Below are positions 1 through 7,593 of a stretch of DNA of 64,000 nucleotides, one piece after another. Source of the DNA: Verrucomicrobiota bacterium (GTDB lineage: Bacteria; Verrucomicrobiota; Verrucomicrobiia; Opitutales; Puniceicoccaceae); the NCBI GenBank assembly GCA_038744685.1, contig JBCDMB010000007.1, forward strand, positions 1-64,000, in the 5' to 3' direction. The notes beneath the pieces were generated by a model. It was not told the DNA's origin. It saw nothing but the letters and a program-made list of their open reading frames with translations, and did no database searches. A program made the translations under genes and the position numbers. Within the stretch, counting starts at the first letter, position 1; each line of letters begins with the position of its first letter.

Positions 1-199
1 ACCGCTCTCTTCAGATGCGATATCCAGCTCAGGTCCACTGCGAAAATCCCGCCGCCCCCATGGGGGCGAAACACTCACTCAACTAACAACACACAACCAA
101 CAACCAACGATCAAACGACAACTTGAAATCAGGACTTCACAATTTGATTGGCGGAGTAATAAACACCCACCTGACGTTTCAACCGAATCGCAAAGTGAT
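1..199. other. Left-edge stretch without a recognised gene
   Basis: No recognisable protein is encoded here. A plus-strand frame is open from base 2 to about 196 without a recognisable domain, and a gene entering from the left cannot be excluded. Bases 75-115 are a CA-rich, low-complexity run of CAAC-type words. The stretch lies downstream of the minus-strand reductase that ends at 200. Confidence 0.4.
53..68. repeat. 16-bp perfect palindrome
   Basis: CGCCCCCATGGGGGCG reads the same on both strands. It has no unpaired loop and no T-run, so it is not a standard terminator. It could be a protein-binding palindrome or part of an intergenic repeat whose other half lies outside the window. Confidence 0.5.
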
Positions 200-1390
200 C
201 TATTCCTCCGATAGCCGCTTTCCCTTTTTACCACGCAGGAGTTTATGCGCTTCGTGGAGTGCTGGGATAATACGGTTGCGATTGGGATGGCCTGCGACGA
301 GGGACTTGATTGCAGCTTCATCAAATTTCACTGCCGGTTTCCCTCCCATCCAATTCCCACCGTCTCCACTTTCGATCATTCCATAACGGTATTTTCCGAA
401 ATCGACCATATCCATACCCTTCGCGAGACTCCAAAGCCGCAAGATGTAGGGTAGATTGAGCTCGCCGGGTACTTCGGTGTACCATGGTAAGCCGTTTTTG
501 TAGTCCGGCCACCAATCCTCTCCCAAAGATTCCCGCATGGTCTTATTGAATTTTTCTTCGATGGGAGAAATCGTCTGTTCGATATCGTTGTAGAATTCAA
601 GCGCGGCGATGTGCTCGTCAAAGTCGGATGGGCGAGCCGCTCCCAAACTCAGGGTATGAACCTCTGGGTGGCGTAGACAAAAAAGATCATTGAACGTAAT
701 CGGGTGAAGAGGTTTGCAGACTCTCACCAATTTTTCAGGAGGATTGAATAGTTGCCCTCCTTTGTCACTGGGACTGATGATGAAGACTCCCATGTCCTCT
801 TCCCTGGCCGCCATAACCGCTGGCCAATTGGTCTGGTTGATGAAGTACCAGTGGAGGTTGACGTAGTCGAACTCACTCGAGCGAATTACTTTTTCGATCA
901 GCTGGCAGGATCCGTGGGTAGAAAATCCAATATGGCGTATCCGACCCTCCTTTTGCCACCTGCGAGCCACCTCCATGCATCCACCCCGACGCAGAGCCCA
1001 ATCGAGCTCCTGTTGCTCGTTGATCCCGTGCATCGAGAAGAAATCGATGTATTCAGTCTCAAGGAGTTTGAGAGAGAGCTCGATATCGGCTTCGAACTTT
1101 GACGGATCAGCCCTCGGAACTACCTTCGTCTGGAGGAAATAATTTTCCCTTTTCTGAGGTTTGAGTGCGAAACCAAGCCACTGCTCTGAATTTACGTAGC
1201 CCCTGGCGGTTTCGATGTGATTGATCCCCAACTCGAATGCGCGGTCGAGAGTGGCGCAGATCTCGTCCTTTTCTGGAGTAGTCAAATCATCTAGAGAGAG
1301 GTTGGCGTCCCAGCCCCGGGGTAGCCGCATACTCCCAAAGCTGAACACAGATACATTGTTCTCCGTGCGACCAAAACGCCGATACTCCAT
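200..1390 (-). CDS. Aldo/keto reductase family protein
   Basis: A cytosolic TIM-barrel oxidoreductase of the aldo/keto reductase superfamily, 396 residues, expected to use NAD(P)H; the substrate is unknown. It opens with MEYRRFGRT and keeps the Tyr (ETARGY), Lys (FLQTK) and His (SMHG) of the catalytic tetrad, while the usual Asp is Glu. The C-terminal 100 residues resemble the long subgroup that ends in a ferredoxin-like Cys cluster, but the Cys-rich CxxCxxC motif is absent, so an Fe-S cluster is unlikely. It is monocistronic and divergent from the small membrane protein at 1565, with a 174-bp spacer between them. Family is certain, substrate is not. Confidence 0.85.
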   Translation of the reverse strand: MEYRRFGRTENNVSVFSFGSMRLPRGWDANLSLDDLTTPEKDEICATLDRAFELGINHIETARGYVNSEQWLGFALKPQKRENYFLQTKVVPRADPSKFEADIELSLKLLETEYIDFFSMHGINEQQELDWALRRGGCMEVARRWQKEGRIRHIGFSTHGSCQLIEKVIRSSEFDYVNLHWYFINQTNWPAVMAAREEDMGVFIISPSDKGGQLFNPPEKLVRVCKPLHPITFNDLFCLRHPEVHTLSLGAARPSDFDEHIAALEFYNDIEQTISPIEEKFNKTMRESLGEDWWPDYKNGLPWYTEVPGELNLPYILRLWSLAKGMDMVDFGKYRYGMIESGDGGNWMGGKPAVKFDEAAIKSLVAGHPNRNRIIPALHEAHKLLRGKKGKRLSEE

Positions 1391-1564
1391 ACCCCTTCTT
1401 TGCTAGGGTTTGGGGTTGAGTCAATTGCGTGAATTCCAGCACCTGTGGAATCTGGACTACGTGATATTTTTCAGAATTTCGGCACCATTTCCGGGCATAG
1501 GGGACTACTACTGCGGAATCGCTATTGATTTGCTTTCTGGTCACCACTCGTTAGGACAGTCTCT

Positions 1565-1786
1565 GTGAAAACGCTTTTTATTCCACTCCTTCTGCTTTTC
1601 CCGTTCGGTGTTCATCTTTCCGCCCATCCTAGCGGGCATGATGGGGGTCCTGTTGAAACGTTTATTCATTTCGTAACCGATCCGCACCATTTGGGATTGG
1701 CTTTGGTCGTACTTGTTCTGCTAAGCGCGTTGTTTTTTTTCGGACGCAGACGAAAATCCGGGACTCAAAAGCAGCTCCGGGACTAG
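1565..1786 (+). CDS. Small exported/membrane protein, function unknown
   Basis: A 73-residue protein starting at GTG. Residues 1-20 form a signal peptide or first membrane segment (MKTLFIPLLLLFPFG...), followed by a His/Gly-rich periplasmic stretch (HPSGHDGGP). A second hydrophobic segment lies at about residues 43-60 and a basic RRRK tail follows, giving a predicted tail in the cytosol. No family is recognised. The gene is 24 bp upstream of the DMT permease on the same strand and may be co-transcribed with it. Confidence 0.6.
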   Translation: MKTLFIPLLLLFPFGVHLSAHPSGHDGGPVETFIHFVTDPHHLGLALVVLVLLSALFFFGRRRKSGTQKQLRD

Positions 1787-1810
1787 CACTACTCGCCCTT
1801 TTTCGGGTAG

Positions 1811-2662
1811 ATGGTGCCGGTAGTCACCCTTTGTGCTGCAGGCGCAGCAACACTCTATGCAGCTGGATCTCTCCAAATCAAGCGGTCCCTCTCTGCGGGT
1901 GCGACCAAGCGGCGGGCTATCGCCGTCACGAATGTCGCGATGTTTCTTTGGGCGCTTCCGCTTTTCTTTATTTCGAGGGGGGAGTTTGACTGGGGTGCAT
2001 GGAGCACTGCGGTTTGTGCTGGGATCGCTCTGTTTTTAGGCCGGATTCTTTCCGTCAAGGCGCTCGAAGTAGGGGACCTTTCGATTGTTGGCCCTCTTCT
2101 GGGGATGAAAACCCTGCTTGTGGCGGTGTTTTCCTTTGCAACGGGCCAGAAAGAGCTCACTACCTGGCTGTGGATCGCAGCAATCCTCGCAACGATAGGG
2201 GTCGTCCTAATCCAGCGAGGTCCCCGGAAATTCACCAGGCATCGAAGAGAGGCGGCATTTTATGCAGCAGGTGCTAGCGTTCTGTTTGCAGCCTGCGACA
2301 TCATGGTCGTAGAGGCCCGTGGCCAGCTGGGAATTGGATGGTTGTCTCCGACTCTCTTTATGACGGTGGCTATTCTCGTGCCGTTTTTAGGAAAGCACCC
2401 GGCGCCGCCTCAGAAGGCGCGAAAGGCTATCTATATAGGTTCGGTGATCATGGGTTTTCAGACCTCGCTTGTTATCCTGTTGATTGGCCTTACTGGGCAG
2501 GCGGTGCTCATCAACATCGTTTATTCATCGCGTGCGATCTGGACCGTTATTGTGGACCGCTTCTTTGGCAGGGGAGAGGGGGTCGCTGCATTCTTCAAAT
2601 GGCGTCTCACAGGTTCCGCCCTCTTAGTGGGCGCAATTGCCATCGTGATTTTCGAACGGTAA
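1811..2662 (+). CDS. EamA/DMT-family membrane transporter
   Basis: A 283-residue inner-membrane protein with about ten hydrophobic segments and the internal duplication of the drug/metabolite transporter superfamily; the second half starts near residue 150. The motif ALEVGDLSIVGPLLGMKT near residue 95 is typical of EamA halves, which place a conserved Pro in the fourth helix. The substrate cannot be deduced. It follows the 73-residue membrane protein by 24 bp and converges on larE, leaving a 50-bp spacer with no obvious terminator hairpin. Confidence 0.8.
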   Translation: MVPVVTLCAAGAATLYAAGSLQIKRSLSAGATKRRAIAVTNVAMFLWALPLFFISRGEFDWGAWSTAVCAGIALFLGRILSVKALEVGDLSIVGPLLGMKTLLVAVFSFATGQKELTTWLWIAAILATIGVVLIQRGPRKFTRHRREAAFYAAGASVLFAACDIMVVEARGQLGIGWLSPTLFMTVAILVPFLGKHPAPPQKARKAIYIGSVIMGFQTSLVILLIGLTGQAVLINIVYSSRAIWTVIVDRFFGRGEGVAAFFKWRLTGSALLVGAIAIVIFER

Positions 2663-2712
2663 TTCGGACGCCTTCCAGACCTTCGCAAGAGAGAATTCAG
2701 AAAATTACGCGG

Positions 2713-3519
2713 CTACCTCGAGGCTGCTGGGACTTCGCGGTTGAGCTTCCCTGAAACAAAACCTTCCTCGTCGAACTCTACCTTAAGAAAGCCGAGGTGG
2801 AGTAGGGCGCTTCGAATTTCCTTGGAGACCCTCTCCAATCGATGTCCCTCGTCACTCGGAACCTCGACCCTCGCGGTCTCTCCAAAGTGTCTTACCCGAT
2901 TCACCGGGAAGCCAGCCTTCTCAACCACGGCCTCCGCTGCCTCGATCTGCCGGAGTTTTTCTACCGTGATCCGCTGGCCATAGGGGACCCGTGAGGAAAG
3001 ACAGGGGCTGGCAGGTTTGTCCCAACACTCAAGCGCGAAATCTTCTGCAATCTCCCGCACCGTTTCCTTGCTCACTCCGCACTCGGCAAGAGGGGACCTT
3101 ACCTGAAACTCATTCGCCGCTTTTATCCCGGGACGGTAGTCCCCGAGATCGTCTGAGTTCGTACCGTTTAGAACCCACCAGCCAGGAAAATCCGCGGCGA
3201 GGTCGACCAATTCATCGTAAAGAGTGTGTTTACAGAAGTAGCATCGATTCGTCGGATTGTTGAAGTAATCAGGCTTCTCCATCTCCTTCGTGGTGATCAC
3301 CCGGATTGGGAGGTCGTGCCTATTGGCGAACCCTTTCGCTGCGTCCAGGTCGGATAGTTTCAAACTCGGAGATGCGGAGATCACCGCCAGGGTCCGATTT
3401 CGTCCGAGGTAGTGTTGAGCAAGGAATGCCACAAGGGAACTGTCTACCCCGCCGGAAAAAGCGATCAGTGCTCCGGGGCACGGACGGAACCACGCTTTCA
3501 GATCCTCCAGCTTGACCAT
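2713..3519 (-). CDS. larE: LarE, pyridinium-3,5-bisthiocarboxylate mononucleotide sulfur transferase
   Basis: LarE adds sulfur to the carboxylated nicotinate precursor of the nickel-pincer nucleotide, using ATP. The PP-loop SGGVDSS is at residues 22-28, RCYFC lies near residue 107 and PCLSSRVPYG sits in the C-terminal half. The frame stays open upstream to a TTG at 3609 and an ATG at 3582. The ATG at 3519 is chosen because it gives the usual family N-terminus (MVKLEDLKAWF) and 268 residues. The CxxC pair plus the PCLSSR Cys gives three candidate ligands, as reported for Fe-S-dependent LarE forms rather than the single-Cys sacrificial type; that reading is inference. It is divergent from larC. 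Confidence 0.9.
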   Translation of the reverse strand: MVKLEDLKAWFRPCPGALIAFSGGVDSSLVAFLAQHYLGRNRTLAVISASPSLKLSDLDAAKGFANRHDLPIRVITTKEMEKPDYFNNPTNRCYFCKHTLYDELVDLAADFPGWWVLNGTNSDDLGDYRPGIKAANEFQVRSPLAECGVSKETVREIAEDFALECWDKPASPCLSSRVPYGQRITVEKLRQIEAAEAVVEKAGFPVNRVRHFGETARVEVPSDEGHRLERVSKEIRSALLHLGFLKVEFDEEGFVSGKLNREVPAASR

Positions 3520-3617
3520 TGGCACGAGACTGCCAGTCTTTTCGCCTGTGTCAACTTGCTCTGTAGCACCCTGAATCCCCATCTCATTCGTTCCAATACG
3601 TTTTACCAAGGCAAACC

Positions 3618-4889
3618 ATGGCCACTCTAGTCTATAACTGTCCTTCCGGAATTAGTGGAGATATGAATTTGGGAGCGATGGTCGGTCTTGGTGTGGACCC
3701 TCAAGCTCTTCAAGCCGAGTTGCAAAAGCTGCCGTATGAAGGTTGGAATCTTCATTTTGATCAGGATGAGCGGTCGGGTATCAGTGGAATTCGGACAACC
3801 GTGCATGTGCATCCACAGCACTCTCATCACCACCATCACCACCACGATCATGGTCATTCTCACTCCCAAAAGCATGACCACGCCCATGAGGAGGGTCACG
3901 AACACCACCACCGTACCTTTAAGGACATTCGGAACGCGATCGAGAAGAGCTCCCTTTCTGGCAAAGTGAAAGAGGACGCAATCGCCTGTTTTCGAGTTCT
4001 TGCCGAGGCTGAAGGCGCGGTCCATGGGCTTGATCCTGAAGACGTTCACTTTCACGAAGTCGGTGCGATTGATTCCATCATTGATATGGTCGGTGCAGCG
4101 ATTTGTTGGGACTGGCTTGGCGTGGATCGAATCGTGTGCCGCAATCTTGAGGTCGGAGGCGGGATGGTTCGCTGCGCCCATGGATTGATGCCTGTCCCGG
4201 CACCGGCAACCGCACGATTGTTGGCAGGGGTCCCGTACCGCTCGGGTGGAACAGATAAGGAGACCACTACACCAACTGGGGCTGCCCTTCTGGTCGGGCG
4301 AGACTGTGAATTCGAGGCTCTGACTGAGGGAGAGCAAAAGGCTACCTCAATTGGGGTCGGTCAGAGGAAAGACCCGAATCTACCGAATGTTCTTTACGCC
4401 ACTCTTTTGGAAGAGTCTGCATCCCGCAACTCAGGACCTGCTGAGACCGATACGGTTTGGGAGCTTGCCGCAAATTTAGATGATCAGTCAGGTGAGGCGA
4501 TCGGTTTTCTCTGTGAGCGCGTTCGCGAGGCAGGGGCATTGGATTGCTGGCAGGTGCCCGCTTTCTTTAAAAAGGGAAGGCCGGGCACCGTAGTTCATTG
4601 CCTCACGGACAATGCTCACCGCACTGCCATAGAAAACGTGTTTTTTCAACACAGTGGAAGTCTGGGTGTGCGTCGGCAGCGCTGGGAGCGGACAAAGATG
4701 AAACGAGAGGAGGTGGAACGTGAAACTCAGTGGGGCACGGTGCTATTCAAGAAGGCCGTAGGACCTGGTGGATCAGTCACGTGGAAGGCAGGCTATGATG
4801 ATTGCTCCCGGATAGCAAAAGAGACTGGGAGATCCATCGATGCGGTGCGGCTCTCCATCGAAAAACTAATCGAGACGGATGGAAACTAA
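3618..4889 (+). CDS. larC: LarC, nickel insertion protein for the nickel-pincer cofactor
   Basis: LarC inserts Ni into the pincer nucleotide in a CTP-dependent reaction (known for the family). This is a full-length 423-residue protein in one frame, unlike the Lactobacillus case where larC1/larC2 need a frameshift. The N-terminus (YNCPSGISGDM) is diagnostic. Residues 63-98 form a His-rich metal-binding loop with a run of eight His. HEVGAIDSIID and GGGMVRCAHG are further conserved blocks, and TTPTGAALL follows. The stop overlaps the larB start by 11 bp, so the two are translated as a unit. The larE gene points the other way from a shared upstream region. Confidence 0.93.
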   Translation: MATLVYNCPSGISGDMNLGAMVGLGVDPQALQAELQKLPYEGWNLHFDQDERSGISGIRTTVHVHPQHSHHHHHHHDHGHSHSQKHDHAHEEGHEHHHRTFKDIRNAIEKSSLSGKVKEDAIACFRVLAEAEGAVHGLDPEDVHFHEVGAIDSIIDMVGAAICWDWLGVDRIVCRNLEVGGGMVRCAHGLMPVPAPATARLLAGVPYRSGGTDKETTTPTGAALLVGRDCEFEALTEGEQKATSIGVGQRKDPNLPNVLYATLLEESASRNSGPAETDTVWELAANLDDQSGEAIGFLCERVREAGALDCWQVPAFFKKGRPGTVVHCLTDNAHRTAIENVFFQHSGSLGVRRQRWERTKMKREEVERETQWGTVLFKKAVGPGGSVTWKAGYDDCSRIAKETGRSIDAVRLSIEKLIETDGN

Positions 4890-5610
4890 AGCGATTCTTG
4901 AAGCTTTTAAGGCTGGCGAAATCTCTCTCGAAGAAGCGGAAGCCCAGGTGCTGGGTTTTCGCGATTTAGGACATACTCGGGTCGATCTTGAACGAGAAGA
5001 CCGCAACGGCACCGCGGAAGTTGTTTTCGGCGAAGGAAAGACGGTCAAACAAATCATCGAAATCATGGCAGTGATGATTGAGCGGGGTCAGAATGTGTTG
5101 GTGACTCGTGTTCAACCGGGAATAGCTTCCTCGATTGTAGAAGCCTACCCACAGGCGACTTACCATGAGTTGGCCCGTTTGGTTCAGGTCCGCGTCAAGA
5201 ATCCAGTACTAGTAGAGGGTCAAATTGCAATCGTGTGCGCGGGAACTTCGGATTTGCCAATAGCCGAAGAGGCTCGAATCACCGCTGAGTTTTACGGAAA
5301 TCCAACCGAGCCGATTTACGATGCGGGAGTAGCTGGGTTGCATCGTCTCCTTGCCAGCTTGGACAAATTGCGAAGTTGCCGTGTGGTGGTGGTGGTCGCC
5401 GGGATGGAGGGTGCTTTGCCCAGCGTCGTCGGGGGTTTGGTCAAGGCACCGATTATCGCCGTTCCGACAAGTGTGGGCTACGGCGCGAGTTTCGGCGGAG
5501 TCTCCGCACTTCTTACGATGCTGAATAGCTGTGCGAGCGGTGTCAGCGTCGTAAACATTGACAACGGATTTGGCGCGGGCTTTCTCGCCAGCAGAATCAA
5601 CAAGTTTTGA
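4879..5610 (+). CDS. larB: LarB, NaAD carboxylase/hydrolase for the nickel-pincer cofactor
   Basis: LarB carboxylates nicotinic acid adenine dinucleotide at C5 and hydrolyses the phosphoanhydride, the first step of pincer synthesis. At 243 residues it is of family length. The C-terminal half is related to PurE: GTSDLPIAEEA at about residues 121-131, YDAGVAGLHRL, then VVAGMEGALPSVVGGL and PTSVGYGASFGG. The N-terminus (FKAGEISLEEAE) is also typical. It starts inside the last codons of larC and ends 5 bp from a convergent reductase gene, leaving no room for a terminator. Confidence 0.93.
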   Translation: METKAILEAFKAGEISLEEAEAQVLGFRDLGHTRVDLEREDRNGTAEVVFGEGKTVKQIIEIMAVMIERGQNVLVTRVQPGIASSIVEAYPQATYHELARLVQVRVKNPVLVEGQIAIVCAGTSDLPIAEEARITAEFYGNPTEPIYDAGVAGLHRLLASLDKLRSCRVVVVVAGMEGALPSVVGGLVKAPIIAVPTSVGYGASFGGVSALLTMLNSCASGVSVVNIDNGFGAGFLASRINKF

Positions 5611-5615
5611 GATCT

Positions 5616-6611
5616 CTACGCGTGATGGCCGTGACCACCGCAGGCATCGCGCTCATACAAAATGGCGCCATGGGCTAACGCCTCGGCGTCTTCAATTTCG
5701 TTTACCACGTAGTTTCTCCGATCTGCCGCGTTCATCGGTGACACCCCACAGGCCGCCACTGCCTGGTCCACATATTCAACCTTGTCGACACCTACCACCT
5801 GTGTACAGACCTGAGGGTAGCTGAGCGCGTAGCGGACTACCTCCTCAGCATTGGTTTGACTGTGGAGGTGAGTGCGACGGCTGCCGCCAAAGCCCTTCAT
5901 TCCCAAGACTGCAATGTCATTTTCAATGCAGAGCGGCATGGTGTCCTCTTCGAACTCCCGTGAACGGAGTGCGCCAACTACAGAAACCGGCATCAAAGTG
6001 CCATCCCAAGGATAGCCACCTTCGATCAGATCCCGGTGGACCTTTGGATCAGTGTGTCCAGTGAAACCAGTGTAACGAATTTTCCCTTGTTCTTTCGCGA
6101 GCTCAAGGGCCTCTATCGCACCGCCTTTTTTATAAGCATCTTCCGCGTCATCACCAACAACGTTATGCATCATCCAGAGGTCGAGATAGTCCGTTTTTAG
6201 ACGACGAAGCGAGTCTTCCAGCTGGTTCATTGCTTCCTCAGCGGTTGCCATATCCGGACCCTGACGGAAATTACTGAACTTCGTCATTAGGAAGATCTGA
6301 TCCCGTTTCCCCTTCAATGCGTTCCCCATGTACTCTTCCGCCTGACCTCCGTGGTAGGCCCAAGCGTTCTCAAAAAAGTTCACGCCAAGGTCAAAAGCCC
6401 GATCGATAATTGCGTTCGCATCTTTTTGCGAGCCAGCGAAATAGAGCGTATGTCCTCCAAACCCGACGACGGTCAACTCGTCTGGATAGCGGCCGAATTT
6501 CCTCTTGGGGATCACCGTGGATTCGGCCTTCTTAGCGAAGGCGCGGGGGGTTCCGGCTAGGGCAGCTGAGCCGAGACCCAACTTTAGAAAATCACGACGG
6601 GAAACATTCAT
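5616..6611 (-). CDS. Tat-exported aldo/keto reductase
   Basis: An aldo/keto reductase of 331 residues preceded by a twin-arginine signal: MNVSRRDFLKLGLGSAALAG, with a likely cleavage site after AFA near residue 26. The start at 6611 is preferred over the upstream in-frame GTG (6650) because it puts the Tat motif at the N-terminus. Tetrad residues are visible as Tyr (NAWAYHG), Lys (LMTK) and His (MMHN). Export through Tat implies folding with cofactor in the cytosol and action in the periplasm. It converges on larB with a 5-bp gap. No Fe-S motif is seen, although a His/Cys-rich tail (DACGGHGHHA) ends the protein. The substrate is unknown. Confidence 0.85.
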   Translation of the reverse strand: MNVSRRDFLKLGLGSAALAGTPRAFAKKAESTVIPKRKFGRYPDELTVVGFGGHTLYFAGSQKDANAIIDRAFDLGVNFFENAWAYHGGQAEEYMGNALKGKRDQIFLMTKFSNFRQGPDMATAEEAMNQLEDSLRRLKTDYLDLWMMHNVVGDDAEDAYKKGGAIEALELAKEQGKIRYTGFTGHTDPKVHRDLIEGGYPWDGTLMPVSVVGALRSREFEEDTMPLCIENDIAVLGMKGFGGSRRTHLHSQTNAEEVVRYALSYPQVCTQVVGVDKVEYVDQAVAACGVSPMNAADRRNYVVNEIEDAEALAHGAILYERDACGGHGHHA

Positions 6612-6813
6612 GCCCGAGGAATACACTTGGATTGAAGGTTCGTCAAACACTGACGGAGGGCAAATTCGGGTCTCGATAAGATCGTCAGCAAGTTGTGGCG
6701 TTGGACGAAATAGTTACTCCGACTGGGTATGCATTTGGGCACAGCTGTAGGAGCGCAATTTTGACGACTGTCCTGTTGCTTCTGACGGTAGGCCCTGTTT
6801 CATCTTATCCGCG

Positions 6814-7488
6814 ATGACTAGAAACCTATCCTTACTGCCTCTATTGCTTTTGATTTCCTATTCCGCCGTTGCTTTCGGGGACCCGGCGACTGAACTTGCC
6901 GAGGCCCACGGGATCAATGACTGGCAGAATGTGGACGAACTTCAGTTCACTTTCTCCGTGGCCAAAGAGCCTCCAGTATCCCGCTCGTGGTCGTGGAATG
7001 TCCCAGAAGGCAGAGTATCCAGAACGATTGAAGGAAATACTGCCGTCATCGAACTCGACAACATTTCCAGCGAAGCGGATCAGAAAATTCATCAACAATT
7101 CATCAACGATTCTTTTTGGCTTCTGTTTCCGTTCAGCGTTGTCTGGTCGGAGCCGGAGGTAACAGACCATGGTCTGGTGAGTACCACCATCGATGGTTCG
7201 GAGATCGAGTTGAACCAAGTGACCGCCCTATGGCCTTCGGATGAAGGCTACACACCGGGCGATGCTTACGACCTTTTTGTCGACGAAGACGGAACCATAC
7301 GCGGTTGGACTTTTAGAAAAGGAAACTCCGAAAAGGGGCGGTTTTTTGTTTGGCGGGATCCTGCAAATCTTGGCCCGATTCAAGTCTATCAGTCCTATTC
7401 AGTGGGAGAGAGCTCCGACCCTTTTATTGAGATGAAGGATCTACAGATAAAGCTTACTGGAGAGGACGATTGGCGCACGATCCCTTGA
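6814..7488 (+). CDS. Exported protein of unknown function
   Basis: A 224-residue protein with a clear signal peptide (MTRNLSLLPLLLLISYSAVAFG) cut near residue 22. The mature part is rich in beta-strand-like, Trp-containing segments (VSRSWSWNVPEGRV, NDSFWLLFPFSVVWS, GRFFVWRD). The FINDSFWLLFPF block reminds me of periplasmic LolA-like or DUF proteins of Bacteroidetes, but I cannot assign a family. The gene stands alone, 105 bp upstream of menD and divergent from the Tat reductase. Confidence 0.65.
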   Translation: MTRNLSLLPLLLLISYSAVAFGDPATELAEAHGINDWQNVDELQFTFSVAKEPPVSRSWSWNVPEGRVSRTIEGNTAVIELDNISSEADQKIHQQFINDSFWLLFPFSVVWSEPEVTDHGLVSTTIDGSEIELNQVTALWPSDEGYTPGDAYDLFVDEDGTIRGWTFRKGNSEKGRFFVWRDPANLGPIQVYQSYSVGESSDPFIEMKDLQIKLTGEDDWRTIP

Positions 7489-7593
7489 CTCCCAGGCCGT
7501 TAATAACGCCACACGGATACGCATCGGTTAGGGATTGAAGTCTGCATTGTTTCAGAACGGATCAGAAAAACGGCAAGTGCAGGCTAGCTGGTC

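Noticed and set aside
3627-4337. A 236-codon minus-strand frame across larC
   Set aside because: It is entirely inside larC, has no domain and its Met/Val-rich composition is the antisense of the His-rich loop.
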